From Adhaeribacter rhizoryzae (lineage in GTDB: Bacteria; Bacteroidota; Bacteroidia; Cytophagales; Hymenobacteraceae), in the NCBI RefSeq assembly GCF_008629685.1, contig NZ_VWSF01000001.1, forward strand, positions 248,001 to 312,000: DNA of 64,000 bases. Reading direction: 5' to 3'. Positions 28,043 through 37,800 of this stretch are shown in pieces (position 1 is the stretch's first letter; each line of letters begins with the position of its first letter). Both the position numbers and the translations under genes were made by a program. The notes under the pieces were generated by a model. It saw only the letters and a list, made by a program, of their open reading frames with translations, made no database searches and was not told where the DNA came from.

Positions 28043-28363
28043 GTTAGTTGTTAGTTGTTAGTAATTAGGTATTAGTTGTTAGTTATTAGTGGCTAGTTAT
28101 TAATGAAAAAAAATATCGAAAATATTAAAGCTCAATTTGTTATAATTTTAAGCACTCCACCTTTGTCATTCAGGAGGAACCTATTTGGTTGTCTGCAAAA
28201 TAGGTTCCTCCTGAATGACAGCGATGGAATTAATAGCCCTATAAAAATAAGAACCTTAAAAGTTAAACGCACCAATATTCCAAATCAACAGGTTATAACT
28301 CCTTTTATAATTTCTACTTGCCAAAACACTCACTATTAGAACCTAGAAACTAACAACTAATTA
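28043..28363. repeat. Second heptamer-bracketed intergenic module
   Basis: Degenerate TTAGTTG/TTATTAG heptamers fill about 28043-28100. At the other end, 28348-28363 holds CTAACAA-type sequence in inverted orientation. The layout matches 7252-7440. The segment between carries the palindrome at 28165-28219. No gene is supported in this 331-bp gap. Confidence 0.7.
28165..28219. repeat. Dispersed palindrome, CATTCAGGAGGAACC family, copy 1
   Basis: Perfect 22-bp arms at 28165-28186 and 28198-28219 with an 11-nt loop. The same arms recur at 45581-45635 with an unrelated loop. REP-like element in an intergenic gap. Confidence 0.9.
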
Positions 28364-28368
28364 CTTTC

Positions 28369-29517
28369 TCACAATACACAAAGTTTCTCGGCGGCTTGGC
28401 GTAAAGTTGCTTCGTTTTTGGCAAAACAGAAACGTAGTACTTTATTATCTTGCTGGTTGTGGTAAAATACCGAAACCGGGATGGCTGCCACGCCAATTTC
28501 CTGCGTCAATCGTTTGGCAAAAGCTACGTCGGGTTCGTCGGTAATATCTTTATAATGCGCTAACTGAAAGTAGGTGCCGGCCGATGGTATTATTTCGAAG
28601 CGCGAGGAAACCATGAGGTGGCTGAATAAATTGCGCTTTTGCTCGTAGAAAGCAGGCAGGTTCAGATAATGCTCGGTATTTTCCAGGTAATCGGCTAAGG
28701 CGTACTGAACGGGCGTAATGGTGCTAAAAGTTAAATATTGGTGTATCTTCCGGAATTCTTGGGTAAGGGCCGGCGGCGCTACACAGTAACCTACTTTCCA
28801 GCCGGTAGCGTGGTACGTTTTCCCGAACGATGAAATGATAAAACTCCGGCTAAATAATTCGGCGCGGCGCAATAAGCTTTGGTGCAACTGCCCGTCGTAA
28901 ACCATGTGTTCGTATACTTCGTCGCCGATCAGGAAAATATTTGTATCCCGGATAATTTCGGATAAACTAGCTAAATCTTCGGTGCTTAGCGTGGCACCGG
29001 TTGGGTTATGCGGCGAGTTGAGCAGCAAGAGCCGGGTTTTGGGGGTAATGCGGCTTTTAACTAAATTCCAATCTATTTTGTAATCCGGAAAAGAAAGCGG
29101 TATAAACACGGGCTGCCCGCCATTGAGTAAAATAGCCGGTACATACGAGTCGTAAGCGGGTTCAATTACCAGCACCTCGTCGCCGGGGCGCACCACCGCG
29201 GCAATGGCACAAAATAAGGCTTCGGTCGCACCGGAAGTTATGGTTATTTCGGTTTCGGGGTTGGGTGCTACACTATACAGCAGTTCTGTTTTCCGGCTAA
29301 TATTTTCCCGCAATTTTGCTACTCCGGTCATGGGAGCGTATTGGTTAAAGCCGTTGCGGGTATAGGTTCCAACCAGTTCTGCTAGTTCGGCCGGACAACT
29401 AAAATCGGGGAAGCCTTGCGATAAATTAATGGCCCCGTGCCCCTGGGCCAATTGCGACATAACCGAAAATATACTGGTACCAACCTGGGGCAGTTTAGAT
29501 GGGGGTAAGGGTATCAT
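28369..29517 (-). CDS. ybdL: Methionine/glutamine aminotransferase (class I/II, YbdL-like)
   Basis: 382 residues, PLP-dependent fold type I. Motifs: INLSQGFPDFSCPAEL at the N-terminus, LLLNSPHNPTGATLS, GDEVYEHMVYDG, and the PLP lysine in SSFGKTYHATGWKVGYC. The family transaminates methionine, glutamine and aromatic amino acids with ketoacids, often regenerating methionine from ketomethylthiobutyrate. Followed on the same strand by the omega-amidase gene. Cytoplasmic. Confidence 0.92.
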   Translation of the reverse strand: MIPLPPSKLPQVGTSIFSVMSQLAQGHGAINLSQGFPDFSCPAELAELVGTYTRNGFNQYAPMTGVAKLRENISRKTELLYSVAPNPETEITITSGATEALFCAIAAVVRPGDEVLVIEPAYDSYVPAILLNGGQPVFIPLSFPDYKIDWNLVKSRITPKTRLLLLNSPHNPTGATLSTEDLASLSEIIRDTNIFLIGDEVYEHMVYDGQLHQSLLRRAELFSRSFIISSFGKTYHATGWKVGYCVAPPALTQEFRKIHQYLTFSTITPVQYALADYLENTEHYLNLPAFYEQKRNLFSHLMVSSRFEIIPSAGTYFQLAHYKDITDEPDVAFAKRLTQEIGVAAIPVSVFYHNQQDNKVLRFCFAKNEATLRQAAEKLCVL

Positions 29518-29629
29518 GCAGCGGGCAAATAGCCAAATATTATTAATTTTTTAACTGGCGAGGCAGATAATTTAGCTGTTTTCTGAAAAATATTCTGGGG
29601 AAGATCTCCCGAAACCAGCGTGAATATTT

Positions 29630-30061
29630 TTAGGCGAGGTGCTCGGGAAAAAAATCCTGTACTATTTCTTTCACATCGTAATCGGTAAGCGGTTTTGCGA
29701 AATGCCGTTTTACCACGTCGTATTTTTCGAGGCGGTTTAAATCGTAAAAACTGGCCGAGGACGTAAGCATCATAATTTTGGCAGGAATCTGGTAGTGGGC
29801 GTGCAGTTCCTGGTAAGCATCCAGAAACTCAAAGCCATCCATAATGGGCATTTTAATATCCAGAAAAATCAGGTCAGGATATTCTTCAGAAGTTGCGCTA
29901 CCTGTTTGGGCCGCTATTGCTTTAAGGTAATGCAGCGCTTGTTCCCCGTTCATAAATATTTTAATATCCTTCGCAATATTGGTGCGCTTCAGGGTACGCA
30001 AATTCACATGATTGGTCGTTTCGTCGTCGTCTATCAGTAATATTAAATCCAGCGGTCTCAT
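29630..30061 (-). CDS. Single-domain response regulator (CheY-like)
   Basis: 143 residues forming one receiver domain. The acidic pair is LILLIDDDETT, the phospho-acceptor Asp is in PDLIFLDIKMPIMDGFEFL, and the switch Ser/Thr and Lys are in MLTSSASF and HFAKPLTDYD. No output domain. It starts 19 bp after the stop of the multi-PAS histidine kinase, so the two are very probably an operon and cognate pair. Confidence 0.93.
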   Translation of the reverse strand: MRPLDLILLIDDDETTNHVNLRTLKRTNIAKDIKIFMNGEQALHYLKAIAAQTGSATSEEYPDLIFLDIKMPIMDGFEFLDAYQELHAHYQIPAKIMMLTSSASFYDLNRLEKYDVVKRHFAKPLTDYDVKEIVQDFFPEHLA

Positions 30062-30080
30062 GTGGTAAAAATAAACAAAT

Positions 30081-33000
30081 TTAGGGTTTCCGGAAATAAA
30101 CCCGGAAAGTACTGCCTTCTTTGATTTTGCTTTCCACTTCTACGTGGCCGTTGTTGTTTTGCATAATCCGATTAATCATGTACAAGCCCAGGCCGGTACC
30201 GGGTACGTGGCTGTGAAACCGCTTAAACATCTGGAATAACTTTTCTTTGTGCAAATCCAGGTTAATGCCCAGGCCATTATCCTGCACCGAGAGTATTACA
30301 TGGTCTGGGCCAATGCTGGTTTTTACCAGAACTGCCGGCACCAGTTCGGGCGAGCGGTATTTAATGGCGTTGCTGATAAGGTTATACAGAATGCTGCGCA
30401 AATTAGCTTTAGAAAATTCCAGGTGCGGTACGGCCGCAAAATCGGTATTTATTTGGGCGCCGGAACTTTGAATCTGATCCTGAATACTTAAACAAATTTC
30501 TTCGGTAAGCGCCGCCAGGTCAATTTTTTCTTTTTCGGCGTGAATATTTTTCTGGACTTTGGCTATTTCCGACAGGTCGGTAATGGTGGTATTAATCTGG
30601 TCGAGCGATTTGTAAAATAATTGCACCAGCTTAGCGTGGTCAGGATCGGTGAACGCGCCTGACTTAATAATTTCTTCGAAAAGGCCGCCCATGTTTATTA
30701 TGGGTAATTTCAGGTCGTGGGAAGCGGTGTAGACAAAGCGGTCAAGATCTTCGTTAATTCTTTTAAGTTCCGAGTTAGCTTCCTGCAGATTCTCCTGGGC
30801 TGTTTTCTGGTCGTGAATATCGGTAATGGTGCCTACCCACATGGTAATCAGGCCCCACTGGTTGTGCATGGGTAAACCGCGGGTAAGCTGCCAGCGGTAA
30901 GTGCCATCGGCACGCCGCAAGCGGTTTTCCGTTTGAAAATCAGTGGCAGTAGCGAGGCTATTTTTCCAGGCTTGTAAAGTATGCGGCAAATCATCGGGGT
31001 GCATTACTCTTTGCCAGCCCCATTCGGTTAGTTCCTCCATCTTTAAACCGGTGTATTGCAGCCACTGTTGGTTAAAATAATCAACCTCACCGTTGGGCTT
31101 CGCGGTCCATACTTTTTGCGGTATGGCCTCGGCTAAGAACCGGAAACGCTCATTACTTTCCTGTAACTTCCGCTGTATATCCTTCTGGTCGTGAATATCG
31201 GTACAAGTGCCGCACCATTTTACAATATTGCCTGCCACATCCTTTAAAGCTAAGCCCCGGGCCAGGTGCCATCGGTATTGCCCGGCAGCATTCCGGAGCC
31301 GGTACTCCAGTTCCAGCGGTTGGCCAGTGCTTAACCTATCGAGCCAGTGTTGCATGGTAAACGTATAATCATCGGGGTGTAAAACTTCCAGTAAACCCGA
31401 GTCTTGGCCTTCCTGCCACGGAATACCAGTATAATTTATCCATTGCTGATTTAAATAATCTATAATACCATCCGGCCGCGATGTCCAGACCAACTGGGGA
31501 ACGGCCTCCGATAATAATTTAAATTTTTCAGTTTCGTGTTGCAGCTTTGCGGCCAGGGCCTCCGCTTGGTTTTTAGCTATTACCTGCCCGGTAACTTCCA
31601 CCGAAAAACATAAAACACCTTCTACCTGCTGGTTCACATCCCGGAGGGGCTGAACCGAAATATTGAAATAACCAGTGGTGAATGGCGCTGCTGATCCCGT
31701 ATTAATATTTAACGGGTACTCGTTGGCGGCAAAAGACTGACCAGTGTTATAAACGGTATTTATTTCTTCCAGGAAGCCCTGATTGGCTATCTCGGGCCAG
31801 GCATTGCGGGCCGGCAGACCCACCAACGCGCGATTACCGTACAAGCGCTCCATTTGGGGGTTCAGAAAAGTACATACCAGTTCAGGACCGCGCAACACAC
31901 AAAACATAACCGGGGCATCGGCGAGCAGGCGCTGCAACCAGGTTTCGCGGTCTTGTAACTCTTGCTGGAAAAGCTTTTGTTCGTGAATATCCGTTGAGGT
32001 GCCAAACCATTTTAGTACCTGGCCATTCTGGTTGCGCATGGGAGTAGCCCGCGAGATAAGCCAGCGGTATTCCCCGGAATAATGCCAGAGCCGGTGTTCT
32101 ATTTCAAAGGGCTGGCCGGTACTAGCCGATTGCATCCAGCGGGTGTAAGTTTCGGTTCTATCGTCCGGGTGCAAGGGTATGGTCCAGTCAAAGTCGGGCC
32201 GGTTAGCCGATTCGTCGCCAATATATTGGTAATAATTCTGGTTACGGTAGTCGGTAGTGCCATCGGGGTTACTGGTCCAGATAAGCGCCGGTACCATATC
32301 GGCCAGAAATTTAAAGCGCTGGTAACTTTCTTCCAGTGCTAGTTGCGTCATTTTCTGCGAATGAATATCGGTAGCAGTACCCAGCCATTTAACTATATTC
32401 CCTTCTGCATCCTGTTTAGGATTGGCCCGGGCCAGTACCCAGCGATATTCGCCGGCGGCATTCCGGATGCGCAGTTCTTTTTCAAAATAGAGCCCTGCTG
32501 CCAGGTTGCTTTGCCATTCAGCGGCTATTGTTTCCCGTTCTTCCGGGGGTAATAATTCTGACCAGTGAAAACCGGGCCGGCTTGCCAAACTGCGGCTTAC
32601 AAAATTAAGGTAGTAAGCGTTCCGGTAGTCGGTGGTGCCGTCGGGGTGGCTCGTCCAGATAAAAGCAGGTACGGTATCGGCTAAAAACTGGAAAAAATCG
32701 GAAGTTTCTTTTAACTGTTGTTCTGTTTTTTTGTACAGCGTAATATCCTGCATCGAGCCCACCATGCGGTAAGGCACCCCGGCTTCATCGTGCAGTACAT
32801 AGCCCCGGTCCATTATTTCGGAATACGAGCCATCGGCACATTGAAACCGGTATTCATCGGACCAGAATTTGCCGCCGCTCTCAATTACCTGCGTAATGCC
32901 CTGGTAAACCCGCTCCTGATCTTCGGGATGAATAAAGTCATGCCAGGATGCAGCATTGGTATCTATTTGGGTAAAGCCAAAAAGCGTTTTATAACTTTCG

Positions 33001-33521
33001 TTCCAAATTACGGTATTGTTACGCAAATCCCAATCCCAAACAGCATCATTGGTGGCCAAAGCAATTGCCGCAAACCGTTCCTCGGTTTTTTTGGTTTGCA
33101 GGGCCAGTAAATATTCCTGGGTTATGTCGCGGGCCTCATAAATAATATAAGCAACCTCGCCGCTGGCCGAAAGTACGGGACTATTTATGCCTTGCCAATA
33201 ACTTGGCTCTTGTGCATCTGTTTGGTTAAAGGCAAGGCTTTGCACGGCCATGGTATGCGGCTGCCGCTGGCTTAGCACCTGGTTTAAAGAGTACTCCCAT
33301 TCCTGGTAATAAGTGGTTGTTTCTGCATCCGGATAAAAATAAGAGCAAATAGCAGTAACCGGCTGATTAATTAAGTCTTGTTCTGGTAAAGCCAAAGCTT
33401 GTTTAAAACGGTTGCTTACGGCCAGAATAGTATGCTGCGGAGAGATTAAAATAAAATATCCTGGCAAAGATTGAAAGATTAAACGGTAATCTGTTTCGGC
33501 GTAGCCGGACGGAAGTTGCAT
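30081..33521 (-). CDS. Multi-PAS sensor histidine kinase (seven PAS domains)
   Basis: 1146 residues, cytoplasmic (no transmembrane segment or signal). About seven PAS/PAC units are stacked: residues roughly 10-130, 150-270, 275-395, 400-520, 525-655, 665-785 and 790-910. Units 3, 4, 6 and 7 are close copies carrying variants of FLADxVPAxIWTSxPDGTTD and WLGTATDIHxQK, showing internal duplication. HisKA follows with the His in FVYTASHDLKLPIINMGG, then HATPase (NLISNAIKYRS, DNGLGINLD, GTGLGLYM). It would phosphorylate the adjacent response regulator. Ligands of the PAS domains are unknown. Confidence 0.94.
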   Translation of the reverse strand: MQLPSGYAETDYRLIFQSLPGYFILISPQHTILAVSNRFKQALALPEQDLINQPVTAICSYFYPDAETTTYYQEWEYSLNQVLSQRQPHTMAVQSLAFNQTDAQEPSYWQGINSPVLSASGEVAYIIYEARDITQEYLLALQTKKTEERFAAIALATNDAVWDWDLRNNTVIWNESYKTLFGFTQIDTNAASWHDFIHPEDQERVYQGITQVIESGGKFWSDEYRFQCADGSYSEIMDRGYVLHDEAGVPYRMVGSMQDITLYKKTEQQLKETSDFFQFLADTVPAFIWTSHPDGTTDYRNAYYLNFVSRSLASRPGFHWSELLPPEERETIAAEWQSNLAAGLYFEKELRIRNAAGEYRWVLARANPKQDAEGNIVKWLGTATDIHSQKMTQLALEESYQRFKFLADMVPALIWTSNPDGTTDYRNQNYYQYIGDESANRPDFDWTIPLHPDDRTETYTRWMQSASTGQPFEIEHRLWHYSGEYRWLISRATPMRNQNGQVLKWFGTSTDIHEQKLFQQELQDRETWLQRLLADAPVMFCVLRGPELVCTFLNPQMERLYGNRALVGLPARNAWPEIANQGFLEEINTVYNTGQSFAANEYPLNINTGSAAPFTTGYFNISVQPLRDVNQQVEGVLCFSVEVTGQVIAKNQAEALAAKLQHETEKFKLLSEAVPQLVWTSRPDGIIDYLNQQWINYTGIPWQEGQDSGLLEVLHPDDYTFTMQHWLDRLSTGQPLELEYRLRNAAGQYRWHLARGLALKDVAGNIVKWCGTCTDIHDQKDIQRKLQESNERFRFLAEAIPQKVWTAKPNGEVDYFNQQWLQYTGLKMEELTEWGWQRVMHPDDLPHTLQAWKNSLATATDFQTENRLRRADGTYRWQLTRGLPMHNQWGLITMWVGTITDIHDQKTAQENLQEANSELKRINEDLDRFVYTASHDLKLPIINMGGLFEEIIKSGAFTDPDHAKLVQLFYKSLDQINTTITDLSEIAKVQKNIHAEKEKIDLAALTEEICLSIQDQIQSSGAQINTDFAAVPHLEFSKANLRSILYNLISNAIKYRSPELVPAVLVKTSIGPDHVILSVQDNGLGINLDLHKEKLFQMFKRFHSHVPGTGLGLYMINRIMQNNNGHVEVESKIKEGSTFRVYFRKP

Positions 33522-33728
33522 ATCTATAACCAGGGTTATTGTTGATGCCTTTTACAAGTACTTAATAAAAGTAAGGTTTTTTAAATTACCTGCCGTAAAT
33601 ATAGAATAGATATACAAAAAAGATTTTTGTATAAGCATTATGAGGTTAGCGCCCTGGTAGTTTTCGGGTAAGATTTAGAATATAATTTTTCTTTTCAGGC
33701 AAGCACTTTTGAAGCAAGCATTAAAACA

Positions 33729-34130
33729 ATGGAACAGCTTATTTTCGCAGAAAATCATATTCAGGTATATTATAACCCGCAGGAAGAATGGCTTTATGTA
33801 AAGTGGTTGGGTTTACAAACCAATACCTCGGTAATGGCCGGTTTTGAAAAAGTACTGGAATATTTAAAGGCACACCAGTGCACAAAAGTGCTGAATAATA
33901 GCTTGCTGATGGACGGCATCTGGTCGGCGGCGGCTCGTTGGGTGGCAAATAACTGGTTTCCGCGGCTGCACGCAGCTGGCCCAATCTGGTTTGTCTGGAT
34001 TTACGCACCGGATGGGCTAAGCCAATTATCCATAACTAAAACCTTAAGTTTAATGGCACCCGAAAATATTAAATTTATTAAAATTTTTCACGAGCTGCCA
34101 AGTGCTCAACAATGGCTCCGGACGATTTAA
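33729..34130 (+). CDS. STAS/SpoIIAA-like small protein, paralog A
   Basis: 133 residues, no signal peptide. It is clearly paralogous to the next gene: both share a VYYNPQEEWLYVKWLGLQT-type start, KVLNNSLLMDGIWSAA, W-rich centre and SQLSITKTLS end. The pattern resembles SpoIIAA-like/STAS proteins seen beside sensor kinases in Cytophagales. Divergent from the multi-PAS kinase, 207 bp between starts. A role in that signalling route is inferred from position only. Confidence 0.75.
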   Translation: MEQLIFAENHIQVYYNPQEEWLYVKWLGLQTNTSVMAGFEKVLEYLKAHQCTKVLNNSLLMDGIWSAAARWVANNWFPRLHAAGPIWFVWIYAPDGLSQLSITKTLSLMAPENIKFIKIFHELPSAQQWLRTI

Positions 34131-34241
34131 ATATTTAACCGTTGCTGGGTTCGGCAACGGTTGGTGGTGATATACCCAATATTTGCGAAAAGTACGTAAC
34201 GTGCTTGCGTTATTTACGTATGCTGAACAAACCTATTTAGC

Positions 34242-34634
34242 ATGCCAGTAGTTTTATTTAGTGACTCTTATATACAAATTAGTTACGACGCGGAGGGAGA
34301 TTGGATTTACGCTAATTGGATAGGTTTCCAGACGGTAAAATCTGTAAAAGAAGGCTGCGAAAAAATATTGCAGGCCCTCCTGGATGAATCCTGCACAAAA
34401 GTTCTGAACGATAACACGCAAGTCGAAGGCATTTGGTCGGGAGCTGCTACCTGGGTGGGCGCCGAGTGGTTTCCGCGCCTGAGCGAAGCCGGTCTTAAAT
34501 GCTTTGCCTGGGTGTACTCGCCCAGTGTTTTCAGCCAATTATCAACCGATAAAGCCCTGAATCATACCAAAGAAAGCTTTGTGCGGGTTTTCTATACCAT
34601 CGAAGATGCCAAAAACTGGCTACGTTCCAGCTAG
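34242..34634 (+). CDS. STAS/SpoIIAA-like small protein, paralog B
   Basis: 130 residues, similar along its whole length to the preceding gene (ISYDAEGDWIYANWIGFQT, KVLNDNTQVEGIWSGAATWV, EWFPRLSEAG, FSQLSTDKAL). The tandem duplication is therefore old enough to have diverged. The conserved Trp and Asp/Asn positions (KVLND/N, GIWS) point to a shared function. The family's role is not known to me; membership in the STAS fold is a moderate guess. Confidence 0.75.
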   Translation: MPVVLFSDSYIQISYDAEGDWIYANWIGFQTVKSVKEGCEKILQALLDESCTKVLNDNTQVEGIWSGAATWVGAEWFPRLSEAGLKCFAWVYSPSVFSQLSTDKALNHTKESFVRVFYTIEDAKNWLRSS

Positions 34635-34667
34635 TTGTACCCCTATCAAATAAGAACTGCATTTAAG

Positions 34668-34776
34668 TGTACATTATTGGTCATCCTGAGCCTGTCGAAG
34701 GATCTATAACAGCATTATCTAAATCAGCTATTTCAGCAAGCGTAACATAACTATAATAATGTAAGCGCATTAACCA
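34668..34776. repeat. Degraded copy of the TCATCCTGAGCTTGTCGAAG inverted repeat
   Basis: The left arm with flank (about 34668-34716, TGTACATTATTGGTCATCCT onward) matches 14111-14162. The right arm is gone, but the outer flank GCGCATTAACCA at about 34764 matches GCATTAACTA after the intact copy. The element therefore lost one arm by deletion or rearrangement. Confidence 0.7.
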
Positions 34777-34858
34777 ATAAATATTCGTATTGGTTTGTAG
34801 CAATAATATTTAAGCAAAGTAAATTCTGGTAACTGCCACGAGCAGCTACTAGAAAAAA

Positions 34859-37800
34859 TTAATGCAGAATAGCCTCAAAAATAGCTTTGGCTTTATCTAC
34901 TGAGTCTACATTTTCGAATATTACCTGCAGCTTGTCTTTAGATTCTTTCAGGCGCGAGGTGCGCGAATGCTGCTGCACGTATTTTAATATTTTACCAAAG
35001 GTTTCGCCCTGAAAATACCGGTCGTTGTTTTCTGCCGGCAAATAGCCCCGCATAATTTCTTTTTTAATCGAAAGTTTCTCGAAACCTAACTTCTGGGCTT
35101 CCCAGCGGAGTTTTACAATATCAATCAATTGCACCACTTCCGGTGGCAAAGGACCAAACCGGTCGGTAATGCTGTTCTGAATTTTATCTAAACTTTCTTT
35201 GTCTTTTACGCTGTCGAGTTTGCTGTAGAGGTTTAAACGTTCCGAAATATTGCTCACGTAATTGTCCGGAATTAATATTTCCATATCGGTTTCGATGCTG
35301 CACTCGCGTACCTGGTCTACCAAATATTTCAGGTCCGGTCCTTTCAGGAATAAATTTCTAAATTCAGTTTCCTTCAGCTCTTTCACGGCATCGTCTAATA
35401 TTTGGTGGTACATTTCAAAACCGAGGTCGTTAATAAAACCGCTTTGCTCGCCACCTAATAAATTACCGGCTCCCCGTATATCCAAATCCCGCATCGCTAC
35501 TTTAAAACCATCGCCCAAATCAGAAAATTCTTCTAAAGTACTCAGGCGCTTGCGGGCATCCGAAGGCAAACCCGATACCGGCGGCGTCAGCAAAATACAA
35601 TAAGCTTTTTTATTCGAGCGGCCCACGCGTCCGCGCATCTGGTGCAAATCGCTCAGGCCAAACATGTGTGCCCGGTTAATAATAATGGTATTGGCATTCG
35701 GAATATCCAAACCCGATTCAATAATATTGGTAGATACCAGCACATCAAACTCGCCTTCCACAAATTTCATCATGCGCTTTTCCAGCTTTTCGCCGTCCAT
35801 TTGGCCGTGGGCGTAAGTAACGCGGGCATCCGGTACCAACTTCAAAATCAGGTTAGCCATTTCCTCAATGTCGCTTACCCGGTTGTGCACAAAAAATACC
35901 TGGCCGCCGCGTTTCAGTTCCTGCATCAGGGCATCCCGGATAATACTCTGGTCGAAAACGTGCAGTTCGGTTTGTACCGGCTGGCGGTTAGGTGGCGGCG
36001 TGGCAATCACCGATAAATCGCGGGCGCCCATCATGGAGAAGTGCAGCGTACGTGGTATGGGCGTGGCGGTAAGCGTCAGCGAATCGACGTTGACGCGCAT
36101 TTCTTTCAGGCGCTCTTTGGTTTTTACGCCAAATTTCTGCTCCTCATCAATTATCATCAGGCCCAAGTCTTTAAACTTCACGTCTTTGCTTACGATGCGG
36201 TGCGTGCCAATTAAAATATCGGTTTTACCTTCGGCTACGCGCTTCAGGGTTTCTTTAATATCCTTGGCCGTTTTAAAGCGATTGATAAACTCCACGTTTA
36301 CCGGGAATTTTTCGAGGCGGTCGCGGAAGGTTTTGTAGTGCTGCATGGCCAGAATGGTAGTAGGTACCAGCACAGCTACCTGTTTGCCGTCGCAGGCAGC
36401 TTTAAAGGCGGCCCGAATGGCTACTTCGGTTTTGCCAAAGCCCACATCGCCGCACACCAAACGGTCCATGGGGTGCGGTTGCTCCATATCGGCTTTTACG
36501 TCTTCGGTGGCTTTGCCCTGGTCGGGGGTATCTTCGTAAATAAACGACGATTCCAGTTCGGCCTGTAAAAAACCGTCGCGGGTGTAAGCGTAGCCGGGGG
36601 CACTCTTGCGTTTGGCGTAGAGTTTAATCAGCTCTTCGGCAATATCTTTAACCTTTTTCTTAACCCGCGATTTCTTGTTCTCCCACTCCGGCGAACCCAG
36701 TTTGCTCATAGTGGGCGGGGTACCTTCTTTGCCGGTATATTTACTTATTTTGTGCAGGGCATGTATACTCACGTACAGCAAATCATCGTCGCGGTACACT
36801 AGCCGGATGGCTTCCTGCATGCGACCGCCCACATCTACTTTTTCGAGGCCGGCAAAGCGGCCAATGCCGTAATCAACGTGGGTTACGTAATCGCCGGGGT
36901 GCAGCGCCCGCAGTTCTTTTAAAGTTAAGGCCTTACTCTTCGAGAACTTTTCTTTGGTTTTGTATTTATAATAACGCTCAAATAACTGGTGGTCGGTGTA
37001 AAGCGCAATTTTGGCGTTTTCGTCAATAAATCCTTCGCGCAACGAAATACCCAAATGCTGGAATTTAACATCGTGGTCCAGCTCATCGAAAATAGTGGTA
37101 AGGCGATCGATCTGGCGCGGCGAATCGGCGGCAATAATATTTACTAAGTTGTGCGATTGATTTTCGTGCAGGTTGCTCACCAGCAGCCCAAAATCTTTGT
37201 TGAAAGAAGGCTGCGGCTTTACTTCAAACTGAATATGTTCGCTGCTTTTAAAGTGAAAGCGCTTGCCAAACTCAACCGTTACAAAATTATCAAGTTGTTT
37301 TTTAAAGGTTTTCGAGCTATCGAATAAATCTTCGGGTTTAGAAACTACTTGGGTGCCGCCGTTGGTGAGCATTAAATATTCGAAAGCCTGCACCGCTTTA
37401 TCAAAAGATTCGTCAATTACATCAAAAGCTTGCCGCGCATCTTTAAACCAGATTTTAGTATTGGCCGGAATAAATTCCAAAAACGGTTCGCGGGTTTCCT
37501 GCAGCAGTTTGGTTTGTACGTTGGGCACAATCGAAACCTGCGTTTTGGTTTCCACGGAAAGCTGCGTGTGCGGGTTAAACGACCGGATACTTTCTATTTC
37601 GTCGCCGAATAATTCGATGCGGTAGGGGAGATCGTTGGCATAAGAAAAAATATCGACAATACCGCCCCGAATAGCAAACTGACCGGGCTCGTACACAAAA
37701 TCGGTGCGTTCAAAGTCGTACTCTGTTAGCACTTCGTTCAGAAAATTGGTGTCGAGTTTTTCGCCTACTTTAGCCCCAAAAGTATTGGCAACGAGCGATT

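Noticed and set aside
28103-28339. 78-aa open frame in the heptamer-bracketed gap
   Set aside because: It crosses the 28165-28219 palindrome and shows no protein-like pattern.
35868-36338. 156-aa open frame antisense to mfd
   Set aside because: Opposite conserved helicase motifs of mfd; no independent support.
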